Assembly (NCBI GenBank): GCA_001801685.1
Contig: MGYJ01000017.1
Coordinates: forward strand, 47,282-111,281
Source: Gammaproteobacteria bacterium RIFCSPHIGHO2_12_FULL_63_22
GTDB lineage: Bacteria > Pseudomonadota > Gammaproteobacteria > Xanthomonadales > Xanthomonadaceae
Reading direction: 5' to 3'
DNA length: 64,000 bases
Shown here: positions 26,915 through 36,182 of the stretch, piece by piece
How positions within the stretch are numbered: position 1 is the stretch's first letter
Layout of the letters: every line of letters starts with the position of its first letter
The notes under the pieces: generated by a model
The model's input: only the letters and a program-made list of their open reading frames with translations
Told to the model about the DNA's origin: nothing
Databases searched by the model: none
Position numbers and translations under genes: made by a program

Positions 26915-27733
26915 TTGCGCTTCATCGCACCCGCGCGCGAGGGACTGGATGCGCGACTGTTCGACCAGCCGATCTTCGATGCGCTCGCGGCGGATCGTGA
27001 TCTTCTTCTGTCGCCCGAATGGCCCGCGCTCGAGCGCTTGAATGATCGTGTCGCGGGCTTGCAGCACGCCATCACCGGGCAAGCCATCCGCCTGGTGGCG
27101 CCGGAGGAGGCCGGCGAGGAAAATTACGAAGCGCGCATTTTTCGCAGCGGCCGGATAGCGACTCGCGTCGACAATTGGCACGACTTGTTCAACGCCTTGG
27201 TCTGGAAGCGATTCCCGCGCATCAAATCGGCCTTGAACCAGGCGCAGGTGCGCGACATGGATGCCGTGGGCAGCCTGCAACGCACGCGGCGACAGGCGGC
27301 ACTCACGCAATTTGACGAAGCCGGCGCCATCGTGGTGTTGCGTGATCCGGGATTGCTTGCTGCCTGGGACCGGCATGACTGGCTGGCGTTGTTCCTGCAG
27401 CGGCGCGATGCCTGGACCGATGGCGAGCTGCGCCTGCATGTGTTCGGACATGCCTTGTTCGAGCACGCCCTGAACCCGGCGATGTTGCTGGTTGGAAAAT
27501 GCATCGTGCTGGTCGCCGCGGACGGAATGAGCGCGGAGCGCATTGACGGGCAAGTGGCGGGCGCCATCGAATCGCGTCGCGGCTTGCTCGATCCGCAGGA
27601 TCTGCGGCCGCTGCCGCTGGCGGGAATTCCGGGTTGGCACCACGAGGTGCAGGACGCGGACTTCTATCGTGATCAACCGTGTTTTCGACCGCTGCGTCCG
27701 GGCCGGATCTATCCGCCGCCCAGCAGCGGATAA
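26915..27733 (+). CDS. DUF3025 protein
   Basis: The 272-residue protein matches DUF3025: [20 protein letters not shown], then [20 protein letters not shown] and the [13 protein letters not shown] block. The start codon is TTG at 26915, followed by [16 protein letters not shown]; no better ATG precedes the conserved part. The function is unknown. Its last 25 bases overlap the convergent M23 peptidase gene, an unusually long tail overlap. Confidence 0.85.
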   Translation: MRFIAPAREGLDARLFDQPIFDALAADRDLLLSPEWPALERLNDRVAGLQHAITGQAIRLVAPEEAGEENYEARIFRSGRIATRVDNWHDLFNALVWKRFPRIKSALNQAQVRDMDAVGSLQRTRRQAALTQFDEAGAIVVLRDPGLLAAWDRHDWLALFLQRRDAWTDGELRLHVFGHALFEHALNPAMLLVGKCIVLVAADGMSAERIDGQVAGAIESRRGLLDPQDLRPLPLAGIPGWHHEVQDADFYRDQPCFRPLRPGRIYPPPSSG

Positions 27734-28473
27734 GGGTTGATGGCCGTGCCCTGCCACCATTTCTTGTCGGGGCCGAGCACGAAGATGGCGAAATGTAGGT
27801 GCGGACCATCCGGGCTGGCGTTGCCCGTGCTGCCGACATAACCGATGACGTCACCGCGTCGAACCTGTTGGCCTTCCACCAGCGTGGGCGCATATGAATC
27901 GAGATGCGCGTAGTAGTAGGCCAGCTTTTCGTCCACGTCGAACTGATACACCGTCAGTCCGCCCGGTTTGCTGTCGAATAGTTTGGCGATGCGTCCGTCC
28001 GCCACCGCGACCACCGGCGTGCCACGCGGCGCCATGATGTCGATCGCATCATGCAAGCGACCCGCACCACGACTCTGCGCAAAGGTATCGCTCAACTGTT
28101 TCGGCCCGACACCCGATACCGGCACCAGCAATCCCGATGCCTGTGGCATCGGTTGCGAAGGAACGGACTCGGGCGGAGTTGTTGGCGGCGCCTGCGCAAT
28201 CGCACCCACCACCGGCTCGGCGAGCGTCCCGGGGTCCGGCTCGATCTCGACCGGTGCGGACACCGGCGCCTGGGTCGGTGGATAGCCCGCAGGCCGCGCC
28301 GGCCGCGCCGCAACGGGCGTCATCGGCGCGACGGCCAACTCTCCTGGCGACATCGTTGCGTGCACCCGGCTGTCGGCCTGCGTCGTGCCTGGATCGAGCC
28401 AGAGCGAAAACGTCAGGACGACCGCGGCCGCGCCCAGGACCATGCCCAGGATCAGGATGGCGAGCCGGCTCAT
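27709..28473 (-). CDS. M23 family (LytM-type) murein peptidase
   Basis: The 254-residue protein has an N-terminal membrane anchor (residues 5-26), a Pro/Val-rich linker to about 120 and an M23 domain. Zinc ligands are visible as HDAID and HLHFAIF with YYAHLD between them, so the domain looks active rather than degenerate. It should cleave peptide cross-links in peptidoglycan. It starts 1 base after the stop of the L,D-transpeptidase gene, so the two cell-wall enzymes are made together. Confidence 0.92.
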   Translation of the reverse strand: MSRLAILILGMVLGAAAVVLTFSLWLDPGTTQADSRVHATMSPGELAVAPMTPVAARPARPAGYPPTQAPVSAPVEIEPDPGTLAEPVVGAIAQAPPTTPPESVPSQPMPQASGLLVPVSGVGPKQLSDTFAQSRGAGRLHDAIDIMAPRGTPVVAVADGRIAKLFDSKPGGLTVYQFDVDEKLAYYYAHLDSYAPTLVEGQQVRRGDVIGYVGSTGNASPDGPHLHFAIFVLGPDKKWWQGTAINPYPLLGGG

Positions 28474-28474
28474 G

Positions 28475-29395
28475 TCAGTCCTGGAGCAGCGCCGTCATGC
28501 CCGGGGACACGGCCTTGGCCAGCACCAGGGCGGTCCAGTTGGTCAGCCGGATGCAGCCGTGCGATTGGGTCTTGCCGATACGCGAGGGCTCGGGCGTGCC
28601 GTGGATGCCGTAGTGTTCCTTCGACAAGTCCACCCAGACCACGCCGACCGGATTGTTCGGGCCTGCGGGGATCTTCGCCTTGGCGTGGCTTTCATTCGCA
28701 TCCCAGAACAAAGCCGGGTTGTAATGGAAGACCGGATCGCGGGCGACGCCCTGGATCTTCCATTCGCCGACCGGCAGCGGATCGTGCTCACTGCCCGTGG
28801 ACGCCGGGAACTGGGCAATGGTCTTGCCTGCGGCATCCTGCAGCGACACGGTCGAGTCGGACTTGTCCACCACCACTTTCGCAGCAGCCGGCAGCGGCGC
28901 GGTCGGCGTTACCGCCGGGACCACGATTTCTTCGCCCGCACGCGACAGGTCCTTGCCGGGATTGAGCTTCTTGAGGAGCGCCGGACTGGCATGGAATTTT
29001 TCAGCGAGACCTTCCAGCGCCGAGGTGTAGCCGAGCGCAGGCAGCTTGGATTTCTTCATCATGTCGATCGGGATGGCCTTGAACGGCCCGGCCACGTCGG
29101 TCGCATCGATGGTGTAGGTCTCGAGCTCCGGCGCGGCATCGGTATTGAGTGCCGTCCACGTTGCAGCATCGAGCTCGCCGGTGACGCTCAGCCCGCGGTT
29201 TGCCTGGAAGCCGTTGAGTGCGCGGCGCAGGTTGGAACCGGCGGCGCCGTCGATCTCGCCCGGCGAAAAGTAGGCGCGATCCAGCAGGACCTGGGCGCGA
29301 AGCGTCGTGTCGGCAGGTGCCGGCGCCGCAGCCATTACCGATGGCGCGAGCAGAATTGAAAGGGCGATTGCACTCACTTGCATCTTGCGATCCAT
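28475..29395 (-). CDS. L,D-transpeptidase with N-terminal peptidoglycan-binding domain
   Basis: The 306-residue protein has a signal peptide, a peptidoglycan-binding-like helical repeat ([20 protein letters not shown]) around residues 50-80, a LysM-like middle segment and a YkuD catalytic domain. The catalytic motif is [13 protein letters not shown] followed by SHGCIRLTN, with His and Cys intact. It should form 3-3 cross-links or attach proteins to the wall. It is the first gene of a pair with the M23 peptidase. Confidence 0.93.
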   Translation of the reverse strand: MDRKMQVSAIALSILLAPSVMAAAPAPADTTLRAQVLLDRAYFSPGEIDGAAGSNLRRALNGFQANRGLSVTGELDAATWTALNTDAAPELETYTIDATDVAGPFKAIPIDMMKKSKLPALGYTSALEGLAEKFHASPALLKKLNPGKDLSRAGEEIVVPAVTPTAPLPAAAKVVVDKSDSTVSLQDAAGKTIAQFPASTGSEHDPLPVGEWKIQGVARDPVFHYNPALFWDANESHAKAKIPAGPNNPVGVVWVDLSKEHYGIHGTPEPSRIGKTQSHGCIRLTNWTALVLAKAVSPGMTALLQD

Positions 29396-29579
29396 TTGTC
29401 AGCTTCCTGCTTGCCTTGAGTTGGGCGGAGGATGCACGAGCAATTATGAACGGAGGGCGCGCCACGCTGACTGTGTGGTGAACCAGCGCGTCTCGCCGCG
29501 CTGCGCGAACAATGTCACCATGTGCGCCAGCGCGCCTCTAGAGGCCGATTGCGCAAGCACCAAACCTGGGGAATGGACG

Positions 29580-30548
29580 ATGCGTTTGCCGAAAATCTGC
29601 CTGTCGATGTTGCTCGTCGTGCCTGTCTTCCCGTCGCTGGCGCTTGCCAGCGTCACGCTGCCCCTTCCCTGGAAGCTTGGCGACGCGCATCGCTATCAGT
29701 CGGTGAACGTGCAGGAAAAGACCCGCGCCGGAAAGACGCAGCGCATCGAAACGAGCGAAGTGGACAAGATCACGATTGCCGAGGCAGGGCCGAAAGGCTT
29801 CCTGCAGGTCTGGCATGTCGAGTCGTCGAAGGTGGCGATTACCGGCGAGAGCGAAAACTCCGCCGCCGACCAGGAACTGGTCACGCAATTGCAGGAGGGA
29901 TTTCGCAATCTGTCCCTGGAAGCCGAACTCGAACCCAACGGCGCCTATCTGCGTTTGCGCAACTGGAAAGTACTGGGCGAGCGGATGCGCGAGGTGATGC
30001 TGCCGGCCATGGTGGAACAGGCCAAGGCCAGGCAGGAACTTGCCAAGGCCGATGAGGCACAGTTGCGCGAGAAATTCGGGCCGGTACTCGAGCGCATGAC
30101 CAACGAACAGGCCATCTCCAATAGCCTGGGAAAGAACATCGCCATCTACAACTTTTTCACGGCGGCATCGCTCAAGGTCGGCGAACCGACCGTCTATGAG
30201 GATTACCTGCCCAGTCCGTGGTCGGCTGACCTGATTCCCACCAAGGGCAGCTTCCGCCTGGCGGGTGCCGATGAGCGCGCAGGCACCGTGACCATCCTGT
30301 GGAAACAGGAGATCGACCCGGTGAAAGGGGCGCCGATCATGTGGAAGATCGTCGAAACGCTGATGGGACAGGCGATGCCCGACAAGGTGACCGCAGCCCT
30401 GCCGAAAGGCTTCGTCCTGACCGACGAAGCGACCGTGGTCGTCGACCGCAAGTCAGGCCTGCCCCTGAAACTCACCCACCAGCGGCGGGTCGAGGCCGGA
30501 ACCGCCAGCAACACGAGCACCTGGACGCTGGACAAATTGCCCGACTGA
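29580..30548 (+). CDS. Hypothetical secreted protein
   Basis: The 322-residue protein starts with a signal peptide (LSMLLVVPVFPSLALA). The mature part shows no known domain; it has a charged helical stretch near residues 150-190 (MVEQAKARQELAKADEAQLR) and beta-rich ends, as in lipid-binding or assembly-factor-like periplasmic proteins. The start at 29580 is chosen for the signal peptide. An intrinsic terminator lies 130 bases after the stop. Confidence 0.7.
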   Translation: MRLPKICLSMLLVVPVFPSLALASVTLPLPWKLGDAHRYQSVNVQEKTRAGKTQRIETSEVDKITIAEAGPKGFLQVWHVESSKVAITGESENSAADQELVTQLQEGFRNLSLEAELEPNGAYLRLRNWKVLGERMREVMLPAMVEQAKARQELAKADEAQLREKFGPVLERMTNEQAISNSLGKNIAIYNFFTAASLKVGEPTVYEDYLPSPWSADLIPTKGSFRLAGADERAGTVTILWKQEIDPVKGAPIMWKIVETLMGQAMPDKVTAALPKGFVLTDEATVVVDRKSGLPLKLTHQRRVEAGTASNTSTWTLDKLPD

Positions 30549-30676
30549 TTCGTCTTGCGGAACCGGGCCGCGACACTCGATGGCCGCTCGTCATGCCCTG
30601 CCACGTTGAAATAGACAGGCAAACCCTCGTCGAACGGGTTGCCCTGTCACGGTGTCGGCATGCACCCTTGAAACGG

Positions 30677-30708
30677 ACAGGTCGTGGGTTCCCCGGCCTG
30701 TTTTTTTT
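30677..30708 (+). terminator. Intrinsic terminator
   Basis: ACAGGTCG and CGGCCTGT pair over 8 bp including one wobble, with a loop that can pair further, and eight T follow. It ends the transcript of the secreted protein gene before the HAD gene. Confidence 0.85.
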
Positions 30709-30748
30709 GCCTGCTAGAATTCGCCGTTCCCAAACACGCGCGACACCC

Positions 30749-31462
30749 ATGATCGAACTGGTTGGATTCGACGGCGACGACACCCTCTGGCATAGCGAGG
30801 GTTACTACCAGACAGTACACGACCAGTTCGAGCGCCTGGTCGGCGCCTACGTGGACCTGGCCGATGCGCGACTGCACGAGCGCCTTCTGGAAACCGAGAA
30901 GCGAAACATCCGCTTGTTCGGTTACGGCGCCAAGGGCATGACCCTGTCCATGATCGAGACCGCGATCGAAATTACCGACGCGCGCATCAGCGCCACCGAC
31001 GTGCAGGAATTGCTGCGCCTGGGCAAGGAGGTGCTGTCGCATCCGGTTGAATTGTTGCCGGGGATCCGCGAGGCGGTGGTCGAGGTGGCGCGGAATTTCC
31101 AGGTGGTGCTGATCACCAAGGGCGATTTGTTCCACCAGGAGGCCAAGGTCGCGCGTTCGGGCCTGGCAGACCTGTTCCATCGCATCGAAATCGTTTCGGA
31201 GAAGGACGAGGCCACCTATCAGCGCGTGCTCGGCGAGTTTTCGCTGGCGCCCGTGCAATTCGCGATGGTGGGCAACTCGCTTCGTTCCGACATCGAGCCG
31301 GTCGTGGCCCTGGGTGGCTGGGGCGTGTACATGCCGTACCACATCACCTGGGCGCACGAGATGGAAACGGGACTGGCCGGCGAGCATCCCCGGTACATGG
31401 ATGTCGCCGGTCCGGGCGAAATCCCCGCCGCGTTGTCATTGCTGCAATCACGCAAAGGCTGA
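30749..31462 (+). CDS. HAD family hydrolase
   Basis: The 237-residue protein has the HAD motifs: motif I FDGDDTLWHS with the nucleophile Asp near residue 9, motif II VVLITKG, the motif III Lys in the FHRIEIVSEKD region and motif IV MVGNSLRSDIEP. The cap is a helical bundle inserted after motif I (C1 type). It should remove phosphate from a small molecule; the substrate is unknown. It follows directly after a terminator, so its promoter lies at about 30710-30748. Confidence 0.92.
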   Translation: MIELVGFDGDDTLWHSEGYYQTVHDQFERLVGAYVDLADARLHERLLETEKRNIRLFGYGAKGMTLSMIETAIEITDARISATDVQELLRLGKEVLSHPVELLPGIREAVVEVARNFQVVLITKGDLFHQEAKVARSGLADLFHRIEIVSEKDEATYQRVLGEFSLAPVQFAMVGNSLRSDIEPVVALGGWGVYMPYHITWAHEMETGLAGEHPRYMDVAGPGEIPAALSLLQSRKG

Positions 31463-31466
31463 GCCG

Positions 31467-32531
31467 ATGAAACCCCTGAATCGAAAGCGCAAGTGGGCGC
31501 TGCGCCTGGTGATGATGATTGCGCTGGTGGTGCTTGCCTTGCCGCTGTCGAAGAAACTTGACACGACGCCGAAGGAACTGGCCGCGCAGCGGGCCGAGTT
31601 GTCGAAACGCGATCGCACTACGGAACCGTCAAGCGTGGATTCGGCCAGCCTGCTCGCGGACGTGCGTACCCTGGCCGACCCGGCCATGCAGGGGCGCGCC
31701 GTGAACACGCCCGGCGGAAAGAAGGCCCGGGACTACCTGCTGCAGCGCTTCCGCGAGGTCGGGCTCGAACCTGTGGGAACGGGCTTCGAACATGCTTTCA
31801 GTTTCACGCCCGGTCGCGGCATTCGTTTCTGGCGCGCTAAATTCTGGGAAGAACGCAAGCCCGTGCCCGGCGTGAACCTGGTCGGGCAGATTCGCGGAAC
31901 CGTCGATCCCGATTCGGTGATCGTGGTCAGCGCCCACTACGACCACCTGGGCCTGCGCCGGGGCAAGCTGTATCCGGGCGCCGACGACAATGCCTCGGGT
32001 GTTGCGGCCATGCTGGCGGTTGCCCGCCATTTCCGGGCGAATCCACCCCGGCATACGCTGGTATTCGCCGCCTTCGACGCCGAGGAGGGAGGATTGTGGG
32101 GCGCGTCGGCATTCGTCGACAATCCACCGGTGCCCCTGCAGTCGATATTGCTCGACGTGAACTTCGACATGGTGTCGCGCAACGCAGACGGCGAGATCTT
32201 CGCCAGCGGCCTGTATGCCAATCCGCATTTGCGGCTCGTGCTGGACAAGGTTCGCGTCACCAGCGTCCCCACCATCCTCTATGGCCATGACAAGCCCGGC
32301 TTCTTCCGCGTGGATGAGGACTGGACGATGCAGTCCGACCACGGCGCCTTCCACCAGCGCGATATTCCCTTCCTGTATTTCGGCGTGGCCGACCACGACG
32401 ATTACCACAGCCCCGGCGATACCTTCGAAAACATCGAACCGAAATTCTTCCTCTCGGTGGCTGATGCGCTGATCGATGTGATGGCCGCACTCGATGCCGC
32501 CGATGCGGCACAATTGCGCCGCAAACCCTGA
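31467..32531 (+). CDS. M28 family metallopeptidase, membrane-anchored
   Basis: The 354-residue protein has an N-terminal membrane helix (residues 10-28) and an M28 domain. The two-zinc ligand set is visible: SAHYDHLG, GADDNASGVAAM, FDAEEGGLWG, NFDMVSRN and, near the end, DHDDYHSPGD. It should act as an aminopeptidase in the periplasm. It starts 5 bases after the HAD gene stop, so the two are probably co-transcribed. Confidence 0.92.
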   Translation: MKPLNRKRKWALRLVMMIALVVLALPLSKKLDTTPKELAAQRAELSKRDRTTEPSSVDSASLLADVRTLADPAMQGRAVNTPGGKKARDYLLQRFREVGLEPVGTGFEHAFSFTPGRGIRFWRAKFWEERKPVPGVNLVGQIRGTVDPDSVIVVSAHYDHLGLRRGKLYPGADDNASGVAAMLAVARHFRANPPRHTLVFAAFDAEEGGLWGASAFVDNPPVPLQSILLDVNFDMVSRNADGEIFASGLYANPHLRLVLDKVRVTSVPTILYGHDKPGFFRVDEDWTMQSDHGAFHQRDIPFLYFGVADHDDYHSPGDTFENIEPKFFLSVADALIDVMAALDAADAAQLRRKP

Positions 32532-32567
32532 ACTCGTCCATGCACTATCGCGCGGGAGGCGGCTGAC

Positions 32568-32801
32568 ATGCCTTGGTGGGCCTGGGGAATCGGTGCGATA
32601 GCCGCGGGCATGGCCAGCGCCATGTTCGCCATGCTCGGCTTGTCGGCCGGTACCGCCTATGGCACCGACTACCACGTGCTCAGCCCGCGCCAGCGGGTGA
32701 TGGCGCGGGTGCTGGGCCTGGGATCGATGGTGGCCGCCGTGGCCTTCGCCATGCTGGCGCTCGGACTTGCCGCCTGGACGCTCGGCCTGCTGTTGGCCTG
32801 A
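32568..32801 (+). CDS. Small membrane protein, two helices
   Basis: The 77-residue protein consists of two hydrophobic helices (residues 5-27 and 48-75) joined by a short polar loop with TDYHVLSPRQRVMAR. No family is recognised. It follows the M28 peptidase gene by 36 bases on the same strand. A weak hairpin (GCCTG/CAGGC, then TTTT) right after the stop may end the unit. Confidence 0.65.
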   Translation: MPWWAWGIGAIAAGMASAMFAMLGLSAGTAYGTDYHVLSPRQRVMARVLGLGSMVAAVAFAMLALGLAAWTLGLLLA

Positions 32802-32820
32802 GCGTCCAGGCGGCTTTTCG

Positions 32821-33468
32821 TCAGCGCTGCAACTCGAAACTGATCGGCACCAGCGCGTAAGCCTGGATCGCGCGTCCATCCTGCGTGGCCGGCACGAAAT
32901 GCCAGCGCTTGAGCACGAACTTCACCGCCGCATCGTCGAGCAGACGCACGCCGCTGCTGGTTTCCACCACGACATCGATCGGCTTGCCGGTTTCATCCAC
33001 CAGGATGCGCAGCATCACCAGTCCGGTCAGCCGGCGCTGCAGTGCTTGCGGCGGATAGGGCGGCGCCGGCGCGAAGTCGGCGCGGATCTGGGCGAAGCTG
33101 GGGGTGGTCGGCTCCGAGAAAGCGGTAGTGTCGACTTCCTCGGTGGTCGTGCGCTCCACGTAGTTGTCGACGGGCCGGGGCTCGGCGTTTTCCACGATCA
33201 CTTGCACGGGTGCGGGCGGCAGCGGCGTCTGGGTCGTGACCGGCCTCGGCCGCGTGCGGTCGGGTGGCGGCAGGGTCGGCGGCGGGATGACACGCTCGAT
33301 GGTCGTGGCCACCAGAGGCGTGTCCTTGACGGTCTTTGACGGCGCGACCTGCGCCGGCATCATCAGCATCATCAACACCGCCACGTGCACCACGATGGCC
33401 GCGCTGGTCGCGGCGATGCGCTTGGGGTCCAGGGACATTGGGCGGGACGGGGCGTGCGCGAGTTGCAT
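32821..33468 (-). CDS. TonB family protein
   Basis: The 215-residue protein has an N-terminal membrane helix (residues 18-40), a Pro/Thr-rich periplasmic spacer to about 110, and a TonB C-terminal domain (APAPPYPPQALQRRLTGLVM, then VETSSGVRLLDDAAVKFVLK and WHFVPA). TonB transfers inner-membrane energy to outer-membrane receptors. No exbB or exbD gene is next to it, so it must use ExbBD encoded elsewhere. Confidence 0.9.
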   Translation of the reverse strand: MQLAHAPSRPMSLDPKRIAATSAAIVVHVAVLMMLMMPAQVAPSKTVKDTPLVATTIERVIPPPTLPPPDRTRPRPVTTQTPLPPAPVQVIVENAEPRPVDNYVERTTTEEVDTTAFSEPTTPSFAQIRADFAPAPPYPPQALQRRLTGLVMLRILVDETGKPIDVVVETSSGVRLLDDAAVKFVLKRWHFVPATQDGRAIQAYALVPISFELQR

Positions 33469-33535
33469 GGCGTTCTCCGGTGGTGGGTCACAGGCTTGAA
33501 CGGGTCGATGCGCCGAGTGGGGTTAAGATGGGTTC

Positions 33536-34006
33536 ATGACACCCAACCGAGGCATCCTGTTGTTGGCAGTCTTGCTGCTGGCCGCCTGCCAGCGCGGGCA
33601 GGAAGCGGCGCCCGTCGCAGCGGATGCGCGCGGCCTCGGGTCGGCATCCGGGCCCGGCGCGGAACCGCTGGCCGACGGCAGCGAACGGATCTGGTCGGGG
33701 GTATTGCCCTGTAGCGATTGCGCCGGCGTGGACACGCGCCTGGTGCTGCGGATCGATGGGGCACGACGCCGTTTCGAGTTGACCGAAACCTATATTGGCG
33801 GTCCGGGCGAGACACGATTTTCGCGCAGCGGCGAATGGATCGAGGGCGTGCATGTCGTCGATGGCGAATCGCTGGCAAGCTATACGCTGGACCCCGGCGC
33901 GGGCGCGCAGATTTTCGTGCTGCGCCCCGATGGCGCCCTGGAACTGCTGGACGCTGAGGGTCGTCCCTCGGCCCAGGCCGTGGACTACCGCCTGCAGCGG
34001 CTCTGA
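33536..34006 (+). CDS. NlpE-like lipoprotein
   Basis: The 156-residue lipoprotein (lipobox LLAAC, Cys near 18) has the N-terminal NlpE signature GVLPCSDCAGVDTRLVLRID, including the CxxC pair, followed by a small beta barrel (FELTETYIGG). E. coli NlpE links envelope or copper stress to Cpx signalling; here only the N-terminal domain is present and no Cpx genes lie nearby, so that role is an inference. Confidence 0.82.
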   Translation: MTPNRGILLLAVLLLAACQRGQEAAPVAADARGLGSASGPGAEPLADGSERIWSGVLPCSDCAGVDTRLVLRIDGARRRFELTETYIGGPGETRFSRSGEWIEGVHVVDGESLASYTLDPGAGAQIFVLRPDGALELLDAEGRPSAQAVDYRLQRL

Positions 34007-34068
34007 AAACCCTTAAGGGGGAATTCAGGCGCTACGTTCAGACTAGCCCCACTTCAAGGAGCAACGCC

Positions 34069-34668
34069 ATGAAAATCAAGAACGCACTGCTTACCCTGGC
34101 CCTCGGCCTGTCGCTTTCGGGCGTAGCCGCATCCCAGGTCATCAGCTACAACCCGCGCACTGGCGATGTCTATCTCGACAGCCAGCTCGGCTACATGAAT
34201 GATTACGGCCGTGGCGGCAACCGCGACTATTTCGTGGACGACGTGGTCAACAGCTTCGGTGCCCCGCGCTACCTGGTGAACGACCTGCTCAATACGCGCC
34301 GCTGGAATCCGGGTGACGTCTATTACGCCTGTGCACTGGCTTACCAGCTGCGCCGTCCGTGTGGCGACGTGGTCAAGCAGTACGACCAGAACCCTGGCCA
34401 GGGCTGGGGCGTGGTTGCGCAGCGCATGGGCATCAAGCCCGGCTCCGCGCAGTTCCATGCGCTGAAGGGCCAGGTCGGCAAGTCCAGCGGCAAGTTCAAG
34501 TCGCACAAGGGCGGCCCGGGTAATTCGGGCAAGAAAGACGACGGTGTCCTGCTGTACGACGGCGACAAGGACAACAAGGGCAAGGGCAAGTCTGACGATG
34601 CCAAGGGCAAGTCCGACAAGGCCAAGGGTAATTCCGACAAGGGCAAGGGCAACGGCAACAAGCCCTGA
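34069..34668 (+). CDS. Secreted protein with Lys/Gly/Asp-repeat tail
   Basis: The 199-residue protein has a signal peptide (LALGLSLSGVAASQ), a central helical segment with Tyr- and Trp-rich turns (NRDYFVDDVVNSFGAPRYL) and a low-complexity tail of about 60 residues built from KGKSDDAKGKSDKAKGNSDK-type units. The tail is highly charged and repeated at DNA level. No family function is known. A good RBS (AAGGAG) precedes the start. Confidence 0.75.
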   Translation: MKIKNALLTLALGLSLSGVAASQVISYNPRTGDVYLDSQLGYMNDYGRGGNRDYFVDDVVNSFGAPRYLVNDLLNTRRWNPGDVYYACALAYQLRRPCGDVVKQYDQNPGQGWGVVAQRMGIKPGSAQFHALKGQVGKSSGKFKSHKGGPGNSGKKDDGVLLYDGDKDNKGKGKSDDAKGKSDKAKGNSDKGKGNGNKP

Positions 34669-34681
34669 GCGATAATGTTGC

Positions 34682-35089
34682 ATGCCTGAAACGGATCAAG
34701 CACTGGTAACCCATCGCGGCGGCTGTCATTGCCGCCGCGTTGTTTTTGAAGTGGACGCGCCGCGCGACCTGGTCGTGCAGGACTGCAATTGTTCCATGTG
34801 CCGCAGCAGCGGCTTCTGGCACCTGATCGTGCCGGCCTCGCGTTTCCGCCTGTTGCGCGGCGCGGAATTCATCACCGAATACACATTCAACACCGGCGTG
34901 GCGAAGCATCGCTTCTGCCGCGTGTGTGGCGTGAAAAGTTTTTACATCCCACGCTCCAACCCCGACGGGGTGGATGTCAATGCGCGCTGCCTGGATGAAG
35001 GCAGCTACGACTCCATCACGGTCGAACCCTTCGACGGCAGCAACTGGGAAGCCAACGCTGCATCGCTGGCGCACTTGTCCAGCAGCTGA
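34682..35089 (+). CDS. GFA (CENP-V/GFA) domain protein
   Basis: The 135-residue protein has all zinc ligands of the family: GCHCRRV near residue 14, DCNCSMCR near 35 and HRFCRVCGVKSF near 80. Members include the glutathione-dependent formaldehyde-activating proteins and many of unknown substrate. It starts 13 bases after the preceding gene's stop. It is convergent with the ABC permease gene. Confidence 0.92.
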   Translation: MPETDQALVTHRGGCHCRRVVFEVDAPRDLVVQDCNCSMCRSSGFWHLIVPASRFRLLRGAEFITEYTFNTGVAKHRFCRVCGVKSFYIPRSNPDGVDVNARCLDEGSYDSITVEPFDGSNWEANAASLAHLSSS

Positions 35090-35099
35090 TCCGGGGCGA

Positions 35100-36182
35100 T
35101 CAGTCCAGGCGCTTGTGGATTCGGCGCGTCGAGATGGTCAGCAACACCGCGCCGATGATGGCCAGCGCCAGCATTTCCATCGGCATGTCGCCAAGGCCGG
35201 CGGCGCGCACCATGATGCCGCGGATCAAACGCACGAAATGGGTCATCGGCAGTATCTCGGCCAGCCATTGCGCGGCGCGCGGCATGCCTGCGTACGGGAA
35301 CATGAAACCCGACAGCAATATCTGCGGCAGGAAAGTGAAGAAGGCCAGCTGCATCGCCTGGAACTGGCTCTTGGCCAGGGTGGAAATCAGGATGCCCAGT
35401 GACAGGTTGGCGATGATGAAGAGCAGCGAGGCGGCATAGACCTCCAGGATGCTGCCGCGGATCGGCACGGCGAACACCAGCTTGCCCAGCAACAACACCA
35501 CGGTCACCTGCACCAGGCCGATGGCGACGAAGGGCAGGATCTTGCCGAGCGTCAGCTCCCATGGCGATACCGGCGTGGCTATCAGCATCTCGAGGTTGCC
35601 GCGCTCGCGTTCGCGCACCAGCGCCATGCCGGTAAACATCACCAGCGTCATGGTCAGGATCATTCCTATCAGCCCGGGCACCGAATTCACCGGTGCGCGC
35701 CGTTCCGGATTGTAGAAATTCACCACTTCCACGCCCTGATACACCGGCCGGCCGCCCGGCAGCGGAATCGCCGACAGTTGTCGCGCGGCGGCCTGCACGG
35801 TCTGGTCGGAGCCGTCCACCATCACCTGCATCGCCGGACGGTCCCGGCGTTCGAGGCGCGCTTCCAGGTCCGGCGGCAGCACGATGCCGACGCTGATCTT
35901 TCCGGTGCGCAGCAGGTCCTGCAATTGCGAAGGTGTGGTCGCCGACGCCTTCAGGTCGAGCAGGCCAGTGGCCTGCAGCGTGGCGACGATCTCGCGGGAG
36001 TGCGCCGTCTGCGACTGGTCGACGATGGCCGCGTCGAGATGGCGGATATCGAGATTGATCGCGAAACCAAACAGCAACAGCTGCATGGTCGGGATGCCGA
36101 GAATCATGCCGAAGGTCAGCCGATCGCGGCGCAACTGGCGCAGCTCCTTGACGATGATGGCGAGCAGGCGGGTGATGTTCAT
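35100..36182 (-). CDS. ABC-2 type transporter permease (YbhS/YbhR-like)
   Basis: The 360-residue protein has an N-terminal membrane helix, a periplasmic domain of about 140 residues and a five-helix ABC-2 membrane domain (GLIGMILTMTLVMFTGMALV onward) with the RERERGNLEMLIATP coupling segment. It is the last gene of a TetR-HlyD-ATPase-permease unit like E. coli cecR-ybhGFSR, but with one permease instead of two. Its start overlaps the ATPase stop by 4 bases. Confidence 0.92.
   Translation of the reverse strand: MNITRLLAIIVKELRQLRRDRLTFGMILGIPTMQLLLFGFAINLDIRHLDAAIVDQSQTAHSREIVATLQATGLLDLKASATTPSQLQDLLRTGKISVGIVLPPDLEARLERRDRPAMQVMVDGSDQTVQAAARQLSAIPLPGGRPVYQGVEVVNFYNPERRAPVNSVPGLIGMILTMTLVMFTGMALVRERERGNLEMLIATPVSPWELTLGKILPFVAIGLVQVTVVLLLGKLVFAVPIRGSILEVYAASLLFIIANLSLGILISTLAKSQFQAMQLAFFTFLPQILLSGFMFPYAGMPRAAQWLAEILPMTHFVRLIRGIMVRAAGLGDMPMEMLALAIIGAVLLTISTRRIHKRLD

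Noticed and set aside
30549..30748. tRNA or small structured RNA before the HAD gene
   Set aside because: No cloverleaf can be formed; only the intrinsic terminator at 30677-30708 is supported.
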